A stretch of DNA of 64,000 nucleotides from positions 2,115,501 through 2,179,500 of the forward strand of contig JAVTVX010000019.1 of the NCBI GenBank assembly GCA_033439265.1, given 5' to 3'. How positions within the stretch are numbered: the stretch's first letter is position 1; each line of letters opens with the position of its first letter. The DNA is from Dillenia suffruticosa (lineage: Eukaryota; Streptophyta; Magnoliopsida; Dilleniales; Dilleniaceae). Below, one piece after another: positions 1 to 9,660 of the stretch. Below the pieces are notes generated by a model that was not told the origin of the DNA, did not search any database, and was given only the letters and a program-made list of their open reading frames with translations. Made by a program: the position numbers and the translations under genes.

Positions 1-1877
1 TGAAACTATATAACCCAAGCACACTTCATTAACTTTGTCCACAGGCTTCACAAAGTTTTTAGAGAAATAATTATGTTCTTATCTATCCTTTCCATTTCTT
101 TATGATTCATAACATGTCATAGCTAATAAAACAATAACTCATCATAAAGCTCAAGACATATTTTTCTATCACACATCATAGTTAAGCATGCCACATAGTT
201 TAATAATTCATTGCACACTCCATTTGAAAACTTAGTAAATTTTTAGCTTGAACAATTCTTAGTAAATGAGTCGTAACTTGAGCTCCCCACCTCGGTTTGA
301 GGGGTTTCAAACATCCACTTAAAACTAAGACATAAGCCTATAATTTTTGTACCAATGACTAGACTCAATTCCAGTTAAACAAAAATACCCAACTCAAAAA
401 AGTAATAACATGAGGTTTATGAAGATTGCATGAGTTTTAGTAAAATTAACACATCTTAAGTAACACATATTAGATTACAGTGATTTAAGCGACCATTTAA
501 AACTAATATATACGACTACAATGTCTATATTCAAAGTGCAACCTAATTCAGTTTAGAACATAGTTCAAATTAAGCAAAAAATTTCAATAAAAAACAAAGC
601 ATAGATTAAAATATGATAGATTTATACAAAAAAATAAATTATTTTGATATATCAATAAAAATTCATTTTCTAATAAAATTTTTCATGTGATATGTTATTT
701 TAAATCTCGAGAAGTCTAATCTAATTTGAAGAAAACTTTATTAAAATTGGAATTTTGAAGGAAAAAGTTAAAGAATAAGGTATGATCATATCGTTAAACT
801 TGATGGAATTTCTAAATTTTCACCCCTCATGTCCAAAAGTAAAATTTCTTCACTCCTGTCTTAACATGATATCGACGTAATAAACGTATCAATGAAATAT
901 ACATATGTACCGCACTTGTCTCGTAATTCTTCTCTGGATCTTTTAATTTTTACTCACCAAACTATTGAGTTTCAAGATTGTTCTCTATGGTCCGTAGTAC
1001 TTCCCAAGGACTACGGATAGCTTGATGGAATTAGGGGTGAGTTTTTGTAAGACAAAAGGGAAATTGCATATTAGAGTAGTTTTCGGAAGTGAAGAGGATT
1101 GAAGCTCTCTTTCTGTAACCCACAAAAAAAAAAAAAAAGCTCTCTTTCTCTCTCTTAGTGGGGTGTGGACCCCTTCATTACTGCATGTCTTGCTTACTAG
1201 TCGTGGTATGTACTAATAATTTAAAGAAGCATAAGCTGACCTCGTATTGTCTTCCAGATTCATTAACCAGGCCAACAACCAAATAAATTTTGAATCCTGT
1301 TCGTGCCAAACCATGTCTTTGACCACCTGAAGCTAACAACCAAGTCAATATAACTCAGAACAAAGAAAGAAACCTTAGAGAGAGTGTGAATCGAGCAAAT
1401 TTAGAATGGGAGAAAAATCTTAACTTTGGAATAGGAGGCGTAGTTAAGGTGGTGGCTGCATTTGTCCGAAAGAAAAGTAATTTATCTACATGGCGTGTTG
1501 GTAAATGTTTTGAACCTGTCCAGGCTGAAAAAGCATACTCGTTCTACAATGCTTGATGCTACTAGTTCTAAAGAACACAGCTCCTTTTGAAATGTGAATC
1601 CAGATCCTACAAATTGCAAGGACTCAAATCCTAGAATACACGCACACCCCCATTCATTATTTTAAAGATGCATATATTCTTGATGCTGCACGGAGGTGTC
1701 ATCCCGTAGAGTGTTTGTCATGGCAGTCGACAAACAACTTGGACCTAATCCTGTAGTTGATTTACTCAAACAAATACATTACACTTTTTTTCTGAATTTT
1801 AACAGAGCCGTTCAGAAGAAAAGGTCATAATCATTAGTTATATCTTTTGTTGACCAAGTCCTTACACATATGTTCAG
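1..1877. other. 5' flank of CRRSP gene 1 (array spacer)
   Basis: AT-rich spacer of the array unit, repeated upstream of genes 2-5. It holds a poly(A) tract near 1123-1138, a short CT tract, and small palindromes such as CCGTAGTACTTCCCAAGGACTACGG around 991. I see no coding region. The same stretch ahead of gene 2 is more diverged than the one ahead of gene 3, which matches the two-gene duplication. Confidence 0.7.
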
Positions 1878-1885
1878 TATAAATA
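1850..1885 (+). promoter_or_regulatory. Core promoter of CRRSP gene 1: W-box and TATA box
   Basis: TATAAATA lies at 1878-1885, 82 bp before the ATG, so transcription should begin near 1910. A W-box core TTGACC (1850-1855) lies just upstream; W-boxes bind WRKY factors in defence genes. The same pair precedes the other four genes (TATA at 8837, 12761, 19634 and 32523). WRKY control is inferred, not shown. Confidence 0.6.
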
Positions 1886-1966
1886 ATGCCAAAACCCTGC
1901 AGCTGCCAAACCATCTCTCACAAGTTTTTCCCCATTCTAAGCATCTAAGTCACACATTCTCTCAAC

Positions 1967-2701
1967 ATGTATTTCTCAAAGTTCAGCTTCTCTTTGTCCC
2001 TTCTCTCCCTTTCCCTTCTTCTTCAACTTGGTGTGGGTGTTGGAGCTGATCCATTAGCTTACTCTTGTACTAGTTCTGAAAATTTCACACCAAATGGCAC
2101 TTACGCCTCGAACTTGTCAAAACTATTGGGCAATTTATACTTCAAAACAGCTCCAACCGGTTTTGGTGTTGACATGGTCGGTCAGTACTCCCAGAACCCA
2201 GTGAATGGGCTCGCTTTATGTCGCGGTGATGTCAATGCCACAGAGTGCCAAACCTGTGTTGCTGGGGCAAGCAGCGAGATTGGAAAACTCTGCCCTTGCA
2301 ACAAAGGAGCAATCATATGGTATGATAACTGCCTTTTGAAGTACTCTGACATGGATTTTATCGGCAAAATCGACAACCAAAATAAATTTTACTTGGTGAA
2401 TGTGAACAATGCAAGTGATCCCACCACTTTTAATCAAAGAACAAAGCGACTTTTGAGCTACCTATCTGGTGAAGCATATTCTGCACCCAAAATGTATGCT
2501 GCCGGAGAGCTAGAGCTTGGAGGGTCAGACAAGCTCTATGGGTTGGTACAATGCACAAGGGATCTTTCAAGCAGTGATTGTCAGAAATGTCTTGACGATG
2601 CAGTGAGCGAGATTCCAAGCTGTTGTGAAGGGAAACAGGGAGGCAGAGTTGTTGGTGGAAGTTGTAACGTAAGATATGAAATTTATCCCTTCTTTGCGTA
2701 A
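1967..2701 (+). CDS. CRRSP gene 1: cysteine-rich repeat secretory protein, two Gnk2/DUF26 domains
   Basis: Intronless 244-residue secreted protein. Residues 1-27 form a hydrophobic signal peptide ending at about GVGVGAD. Two Gnk2-homologous (DUF26) domains follow, each with the diagnostic C-X8-C-X2-C: C85/C94/C97 and C196/C205/C208. There is no transmembrane segment or kinase, so it belongs to the CRRSP branch rather than the CRK receptor kinases. Several NxS/T sites (N39, N43, N49, N90, N148) suggest apoplastic N-glycosylation. Family members include ginkbilobin-like antifungal lectins and plasmodesmal proteins; the role here is not determined. The start is fixed because an upstream in-frame ATG runs into a stop. 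A TATA box lies 82 bp upstream and an AATAAA follows at 2791. It differs from gene 3 only at residue 193. Confidence 0.93.
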   Translation: MYFSKFSFSLSLLSLSLLLQLGVGVGADPLAYSCTSSENFTPNGTYASNLSKLLGNLYFKTAPTGFGVDMVGQYSQNPVNGLALCRGDVNATECQTCVAGASSEIGKLCPCNKGAIIWYDNCLLKYSDMDFIGKIDNQNKFYLVNVNNASDPTTFNQRTKRLLSYLSGEAYSAPKMYAAGELELGGSDKLYGLVQCTRDLSSSDCQKCLDDAVSEIPSCCEGKQGGRVVGGSCNVRYEIYPFFA

Positions 2702-2790
2702 AGCACATGCTTATATAGGCAAATAAGTGCTGCAGATGCACATCTATGTCCCCTTTGTATTTGTTCGAATCTATTATTTTATGCATATTG

Positions 2791-2796
2791 AATAAA
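2791..2796 (+). terminator. Poly(A) signal of CRRSP gene 1
   Basis: AATAAA lies 90 bp after the stop codon, in a T-rich 3' region repeated after the other array genes. The same hexamer within gattgaataaagaga follows genes 2-5. Actual cleavage sites are not visible. Confidence 0.5.
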
Positions 2797-2950
2797 GAGA
2801 TTTTTTTCTCAATAAAATCTTCACCGTCCTCTCTACTTGAGCGGTGTTCAAAATTGTCATCAACATCAAATACCAAATTATCCCTGTCACTCTCGTGTAA
2901 CACCAAGCTTAAAAAAAATTAAAAAAAAAAAAAAAAAAACAATATTTGGA

Positions 2951-3011
2951 GACGCAGCGTTTTGGGACAAAACGCTGCGTCCCCAATTGGGGATTAGGGT
3001 TAAAACCCTAA
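2951..3011. repeat. Three consecutive palindromes at the head of solo LTR A
   Basis: A perfect 14-bp stem GACGCAGCGTTTTG (2951-2964) pairs with 2968-2981 around a 3-nt loop. It is followed by the palindrome CCCCAATTGGGG (2981-2992) and by TTAGGGTT-aa-AACCCTAA (2994-3011). The last contains the plant telo-box core AAACCCTAA. The same block occurs in the duplicate LTR from 13838. Confidence 0.85.
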
Positions 3012-3014
3012 CCC

Positions 3015-3058
<44 letters not shown>

Positions 3059-4625
3059 CCCGACGTTCCCTCTCCTGCGGCCGTTCGTCTTCTCCCGCGG
3101 CCGTTCGGCTTCCTCCGCCATAGCCACCCCCGCCGCCGCCGCCGGCATCTTCTCCTTCACCTTCTTCTCCTTCTTCTTCTTCTTCTTCTTTTTCTACTTC
3201 TTCTTCTTTCTTCCCGCGGCTCTCTCTCCTTTCTGCAGTCGCGATCGTTCGCGATCTCACCTCCTTCGCAAGCTCTGTCGAGCGCCGCCACCGCGCGATC
3301 TTGCTTCCGTCAGCGAACAGCCGCCACCAGCAGCAACCCCTCCCTCTGCCACCATCGCGCAAGCTTGAGTGCTCCACAGCGCGACTGCAGAACCTCTGCG
3401 AGCGCAACCCGCCCTTGCACACGACCGAGCCAGCAAGCGCGAGCAGGCGCGCGAGCAGGGCGCGCGAGCAGAGCGCGCGAGCGCGCAGGGGCGCGCAGCA
3501 GCGAGCGAGCTCGCACGAGCCAGCGCAGCGCATGGGCGCGTGCCAGCACACGGGCGAGCACCAGCCCGCGAGCCACTGTCAGCCCGCAGGCCCACCGGCC
3601 CATCGGCCCGCCAGCCCGCTGGCCTGCAGACCAGCGAGCCCGCTAGCTGTAGCCCACGAGCCCAGTCCGGCCCGTGGCCCACGAGCCCGAGACGGCCCGT
3701 GACGGCCCTTGAGCCCGTGACAGCCCACGAATCTCCACGCAGGTAAATGACTTAGGGTTTTGCTTCGGATCTATGTGTTTAGATCTAACAAATAAACCTT
3801 GTTTTGATAGGAAACCTTACAGACTTTGGAGTGACCGAAGCGACTTTCGGACGAGACTCGGCGCTTCGAGAAAACCCTAGGTGAGGAGATTTCGGATTTA
3901 ATTGATAAATTGGATGAATCTAGGATTGAATCTAAGATGAAAGGTTTTGTATATGTTTAGAGTGTAAGTGGAATGCGAATAGAATACAATTTCTGAAATG
4001 ATTATATGTAACTTTGAAAGTTAAGTATAGAATGTTATAGAAATTGAATGATCTGATACGAAAGAAGCGTATTATAGAATCACAAAATCATGTCGAGTGA
4101 ATTCGAATAGTTTCTTTAGAGTTAAACTTTGGAATATGCATGAAAGTATCTGGGTTGTAGGGATGGATTGAAATGAGTCGTAAAGTGGAGGATATTATAC
4201 ATTTCATGTCTTTCGGATAAACCCTAAAAATGCTTGAGAAAATGATATTCAATTTTGATGATCTGATTAGGTTGATCTTTTTGGAGACTCGAGGAAGCAG
4301 ATCAGATTTGATTAGTTTTGAAAATAGGGAGTGACCACCCTCCCTAGAACAGTGAGTGGGACTTTGACATTCGCTATTGCTTGAAAACCATGTTTCAAAA
4401 ATATTTTTAAATGACATATTTATGCAAATGTCTGATTGGCAGAATTTTCGAATATTTGATGAATGTTTTGTGACCTTTGGAGTGTCTTAACTGCTGACTT
4501 TATTGATATGCATCCATGAGTTTTGATAAACGTATATTGTGCCACATTTTCGAAATATTGATATGTTTTAAATACTTCCACTGCATTGACACATGGTTTT
4601 AAATGGATTTACTTACACATTTGGA

Positions 4626-4800
4626 CTGTATGCCCGGCCGACTTTATGATATTATGTTTTGGGCTGTATGTCCGGCCGACTTTATGATATTATGTATTGG
4701 GCTGTATGCCCGGCCGACGTTATGATATTATGCATGGGGCTATATGCCCGGCCGACTGGTGATGGGATGCATGGGGCTACGTGCCCGACCGATATGATAT
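4626..4800 (+). repeat. 38-bp tandem repeat inside solo LTR A, about five copies
   Basis: The phrase ctgtatgcccggccgac recurs at 4626, 4664, 4702, 4740 and (diverged) 4777, each followed by a variant of tttatgatattatg. The period is 38 bp, with 37 bp for the last step. The duplicated LTR has the same array from about 15426. Related LTRs at 34588 and 43278 carry a reduced version, and the one at 45121 has a local doubling near 46700. Confidence 0.88.
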
Positions 4801-5922
4801 TGTGATCCGTAGCTACGAAGGACATCTGGTAGAGGCACCCCTTGTGCCCGGATACGCTTCGGCCGGAGGTATCCGTCAGATCGTCGTGTGTATGGGTGCC
4901 CCAGGTTGACCCTCATCGGAGAGGACGTTGAGTACGGCTCCGTCTAGCACCAGGCGGGGGCACCATACACGGCCGACTAGTTATATGTACATTATTATTA
5001 TTTACAGGCTAGTTGGGGTAGTCTGTGGCCAACATTGGGGTAGAGAGCTATTATTTGATACTTGCATTTGGAAAAACCCCCAATGCGCCGTCCTTGGTCG
5101 AGGTAGACCATTGCCGGGAATATTTCATTGGCCGGCTCTTCACGACAGTGATGTAAATATTGGATGCATATCTTGCTTTCTGATGTGTGCGTATTATTAT
5201 GATTTTGAAATAACATGATCGGCTTGCACACTGTGGATATTTTCTTATCTATACTTTGACACTCCAAATTCATCTCGATATTGATAGTATGATGTCAATC
5301 CCCTCACTTACTGAGTATCCTCCCATAGATACTCACCCCTCACTTTCTTTCCCACAGGATTAGTGTTGGACCGAGGAGATATCACTGGACTTGGGTATGG
5401 ATGTTTTCCATCTCTTCCGTTACGATGATTGGTGATATTATTATATATATATTGGAGATTTTAGTTTGACCATTCCATTTATTTAAATTTTATGGGATGA
5501 CTGTATAAATTATGGACATTTATTCTTGAAACTCTCGTCTTGATTTATTTCATGGCATTGAGGCATTTGTAAATATTTAAAAATAACTTGGGAATTTATT
5601 TTATATATGCGTAGAATTTAAGTCCGCTCGGTGTGGCGGCTACTCATGTTCTAGTTGGGCATGACAGTAGAGGTCTGTTGCTAGGACTGTTAGAAACTTT
5701 ATAGCATTGCGTTGTTCTGGATGTTGGTTGTGGTATTTGTTGAATTTGGAGAGGCCGGGATGACCAATTGTTTATTTTTACAGGATGAATGTCATATACA
5801 GGTGAAATTGTAAATGGGAAACCTCCGATTTATGGGGAGATTCTGTCCGATTTTCTGTAAAAATACAGCCGGCATCCAGGGACAACGGGCGACTGTTCAC
5901 GATCCCGGTTCGGGGCGTGACA

Positions 5923-8836
5923 CTCGACTCTCAAATCCAGCATGCAACAACAACTGCATTACCCCAAAATACGGATAAACATAACCCGTATATCAAGATA
6001 CCGCAAAACATTCATCGATATCTAACCATTTATCAAAATAATTTAACAAATCTAAACATGCATGCGTAAGACCATCCTTGTCGTTCAAATCCAAATACAT
6101 GCACAATGTCAGTCTTACCATTCAAATCAATTTTATAGAATATAAAACAAATCCCTACTCAGGAGATTCAATCCAATTAAATAAAAAACAATTCGCAAAT
6201 AATTTTTCAGTTAATCAAATAGGTGCTCAATACACATATTCAAAACCAAACGAAATTTAAAATCTAAAATCAACAAGATAGCATTCAAGATAATTCTTCA
6301 AAAATAGTTATAACCAATGGCTCCATAAGCGTCAACTAAAATCTCAAAATATAATCAAAAGAAGCCAATAGCCAAAGAGATTCTCAAAAAATATTTTTGG
6401 TTCGGCTTAAGATAGAGGTTAATTTCCAAACTAAATATTCTTTGAAAAAAAAAATAAAATGAAAGAAATGAGTATAAACAATATTCAATGAGTGGAATAA
6501 TATGTTATGCAATGAATGAGGGGTGAACGTGCATATGTCAAATAATATTTCAAAGAAAATCATTTTCATCATCTTCAATTTCACAAATATTCTGCATAAA
6601 TATCAAGATTATCCGATTATATCCAGATATCACAATAAAACACAGTGAAACATAAAAAAGAAGAATATGTCGTCTCAAAGCACTCTTGAGGGAAAGAGTG
6701 TTATTATTGTATCCTGGATTCATTATCCATTTCCATTCGTATTACACTTTATTTTATCTTATTGTTAAAAGAAAGAAATAAAATATCAAACCAAATTCGT
6801 ATTTGAGGGTAAGCCAAAGAATAGATTTTTCAATAAAATCTAGAGTTTTGGATTAAATATCTCAAATATTTCACTTGTTTCTAGTTCTAATCTCATAGGG
6901 AAAGGTGATACAATCAAAATTTCTAACCTCCATCCATAGATTTTGTAAAACTTTGAAACTATATAACCTAAGCACACTTCATAAACTTTGTCCACAGGCT
7001 TCACAAAGTTTTTAGAGAAATAACCAAGTTCTTATATTTCCTTTCCATGTCTTTATGATTCATAACATGTCATAGCAAATAAAACAATAACTCATCATAA
7101 AGCTCAACACATATTTTTCTATCACACATCATAGTTAAGCATGCCACATAGTTTAATAATTCATTGCACACTCCGTTTCAAAACTTAGTAAATTTTTAGC
7201 TTGAACAATTCTTAGTAAATGAGTCGTAACTTGAGCTCCCCACCTCGGTTTGTGGGGTTTCAAACATCCACCTAAAACTAAGACATAAGACTATAATTTT
7301 TATACCTATGACTAGACTCAATTCCAATCAAACAAAAATACCCAACTCAATAAAAGTAATAACATGAAGTTTATGAAGATTGCAGGAGTTTTAGTAAAAT
7401 TAACACATTTTGAGTTGCACATATTAGATTACAGTGATTTAAGCGACCATTTAAAACTAAGATATAGGGCTACAATATCTATATTCAGAGTGTAACCAAA
7501 TTCAGTTTAGAACATAGTTCAAATTAAGCAAAAAACTTGAATAAAAAATAGAGTAGTAACTAAAATATGATAGATTAATACAAAAAATGTATTATTTTGA
7601 TATATCAATAAAAATTCATTTTTCAATAAAATTCTTCACGTGATATGTTATTTTAAATCTTGAGAAGTTTAATCTAATTTGAAGAAAACTTTATTAAAAT
7701 TGGAATTTTGAAGAAAAAAGTCAAAGAATAAGGTGTGATCACATCGTCAAACTTGACGGAATTTCTAAATTTTCACACCTCATGTCCAAAAATAAAATTT
7801 CTTCGCTCCTGTCTTAACATGATATCGACGTAATAAACGTATCAATGAAATATACATATGTACGGCACTTGTCTCGTAATTCTTCTCTGGATCTTTTAAT
7901 TTTTACTCACCAACTTTTGAGTGTCAAGATTGTTCTCTATGGTCCGTAGTACTTCCCAAGGACTACGGATAGCTTGATAGAATTAGGGGTGAGTTTTTGT
8001 AAGACAAAAGGGAAATTGCATATTAGAGTAGTTTTGGAAGTGAAGAGGATTGAAGCTCTCTTTCTGTAACCCACAAAAAAAAAAAAAAAAAAAAAAAAAG
8101 CTCTCTTTCTCTCTCTTAGTGGGGTGTGGACCCCTCCATTACTGCATGTCTTGCTTACGAGTCATGGTATGTACTAATAATTTAAAGAAGCATAAGCTGA
8201 CCTCGTATTGTCTTCCAGATTCATTAACCAGGCCAACAACCAAATAAATTTTGAAACCTGTTCGTGCCAAACCATGTCTTTGACCACCTGAAGCTAACAA
8301 CCAAGTCAATATAACTCAGAACAAAGAAAGAAACCTTAGAGAGTGTGAATCGAGCAAATTTAGAATGGGAGAAAAATCATAACTTTGGAATAGGAGGCGT
8401 AGTTAAGGTGGTGGCTGCATTTGTCTGAAAGAAAAACAATTTATCTACATGGCCTGTTGGTAAATGTTTTGAACCTGTCCAGGCTGAAAAAGCATACTCG
8501 TTCTACAATGCTTGATGCTACTAGTTCTAAAGAACACTGCTCCTTTCGAAATGTGAAACCAGATCCTACAAATTGCAAGGACTCAAATCCTAGAATACAC
8601 GCACACCCCCATTCATTATTTTAAAGATGCATATATTCTTGATGCTGCACGGAGGTGTCATCCCGTAGAGTGCTTGTCATGGCAGTCGACAAACAACTTG
8701 GACCTAATCCTGTAGTTGATTTGCTCAAACAAATACATTACACTTTTTTTCTGAATTTTAACAGAGCCGTTCAGAAGAAAAGGTCATCATCATTAGTTAT
8801 ATCTTTTGTTGACCATGTCCTTGCACATATGTTCAG
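5923..8836. other. Array spacer between solo LTR A and CRRSP gene 2
   Basis: Non-coding array unit DNA: the 3' flank of unit 1 joined to the 5' flank of unit 2. It is AT-rich, with poly(A) runs near 6450 and 8077-8099. The stretch from about 6640 to 6900 (agaagaatatgtcgtctcaa onward) is also found, diverged, at 59540 and 63673. No gene is seen. Confidence 0.7.
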
Positions 8837-8925
8837 TATAAATAATGCCAAAACCCTGCTGCTGCCAAACCATCTCTCACAAGTTTTTCCCCATTCTAAG
8901 CATCCAAGTCACACATTCTATCAAC

Positions 8926-9660
8926 ATGTATTTCTCAAAGTTCAGCTTCTCTTTGTCCCTTCTCTCCCTTTCCCTTCTTCTTCAACTTGGTGTGGGTGTT
9001 GGTGCTGATCCATTAGCTCACGCTTGTACTAGTTCTGAAAATTTCACACCAAATGGCACTTACGCCTCGAACTTGTCAAAACTATTGGGCAATTTATACT
9101 TCAAAACAGCTCCAACCGGTTTTGGTGTTGACATGGTCGGTCAGTACTCCCAGAACCAAGTGAATGGGCTCGCTTTATGTCGCGGTGATGTCAATGCCAC
9201 AGAGTGCCAAACTTGTGTGGCTGGGGCAAGCAGCGAGATTGGAAAACTCTGCCCTTGCAACAAAGGAGCAATCATATGGTATGATAACTGCCTTTTGAAG
9301 TACTCTGACATGGATTTTATCGGCAAAATCGACAACCAAAATAAATTTTACTTGGTGAATGTGAACAATGCAAGTGATCCCACCACTTTTAATCAAAGAA
9401 CAAAGCGACTTTTGAGCTACCTATCTAGTGAAGCATATGCTGCACCCAAAATGTATGCTGCCGGAGAGCTAGAGCTTGGAGGGTCAGACAAGCTCTATGG
9501 GTTGGTACAATGCACAAGGGATCTTTCAAGCAGTGATTGTCAGAAATGTCTTGACGATGCAGTGAGCGAGATTCCAAGCTGTTGTGAAGGTAAACAGGGA
9601 GGCAGAGTTGTTGGTGGAAGTTGTAACGTAAGATATGAAATTTATCCCTTCTTTGCGTAA
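8926..9660 (+). CDS. CRRSP gene 2: cysteine-rich repeat secretory protein, two DUF26 domains
   Basis: 244 residues, same layout as gene 1: signal peptide, then two C-X8-C-X2-C Gnk2 motifs at C85/C94/C97 and C196/C205/C208. It differs from gene 1 at a few sites, including Y32H and S33A just after the signal peptide, P78Q in domain 1, and G168S and S172A between the domains. An open frame runs 27 codons further upstream (ATG at 8845). I chose 8926 because that extension is interrupted by a stop in genes 1 and 3, the extension is not signal-like, and the ATG at 8845 lies right next to the TATA box (8837-8844). No intron is present. Confidence 0.92.
   Translation: MYFSKFSFSLSLLSLSLLLQLGVGVGADPLAHACTSSENFTPNGTYASNLSKLLGNLYFKTAPTGFGVDMVGQYSQNQVNGLALCRGDVNATECQTCVAGASSEIGKLCPCNKGAIIWYDNCLLKYSDMDFIGKIDNQNKFYLVNVNNASDPTTFNQRTKRLLSYLSSEAYAAPKMYAAGELELGGSDKLYGLVQCTRDLSSSDCQKCLDDAVSEIPSCCEGKQGGRVVGGSCNVRYEIYPFFA

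Larger units (their letters stand above)
2896..5922 (+). mobile_element. Solo LTR A (3027 bp), Ty3/gypsy type
   Basis: Begins TGTAACACC and ends GGGGCGTGACA (TG...CA), with no internal retrotransposon domains. It is flanked by CTCG on both sides (2892-2895 and 5923-5926). Array unit 2 shows the corresponding empty site near 9850, although with ctcccg instead of ctcg. The content is poly(A), a perfect hairpin (2951-2981), a (CT)n tract (3019-3050), a GC-rich stretch rich in gcgcgag/cagcc words (3280-3730), splice-like signals at 3743, 3822 and 3881, a 38-bp tandem repeat, and a conserved terminal block. The paralogous copy is at 13779. Open frames in the GC-rich part overlap on both strands and I regard them as chance. 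Confidence 0.88.

Noticed and set aside
1100-1145. CRISPR-like or satellite structure suggested by strong repetition of the first 34 kb
   Set aside because: The periodicity is a multi-kilobase gene duplication in a plant genome. There are no short direct repeats with unique spacers.
3000-3750. Long Arg/Ala/Pro-rich open frames on both strands in the GC-rich part of LTR A (also 13792-14545, 34619-35298, 43260-43789, 45086-45859)
   Set aside because: They overlap on both strands and in several frames, consist of low-complexity words from CT and GC-rich repeats, and change frame and length between LTR copies.
8845-8925. Upstream ATG extending CRRSP gene 2 by 27 residues (and gene 4 from 19642)
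   Set aside because: The ATG directly follows the TATA box and the extension is stopped in genes 1 and 3. The downstream ATG begins a proper signal peptide.
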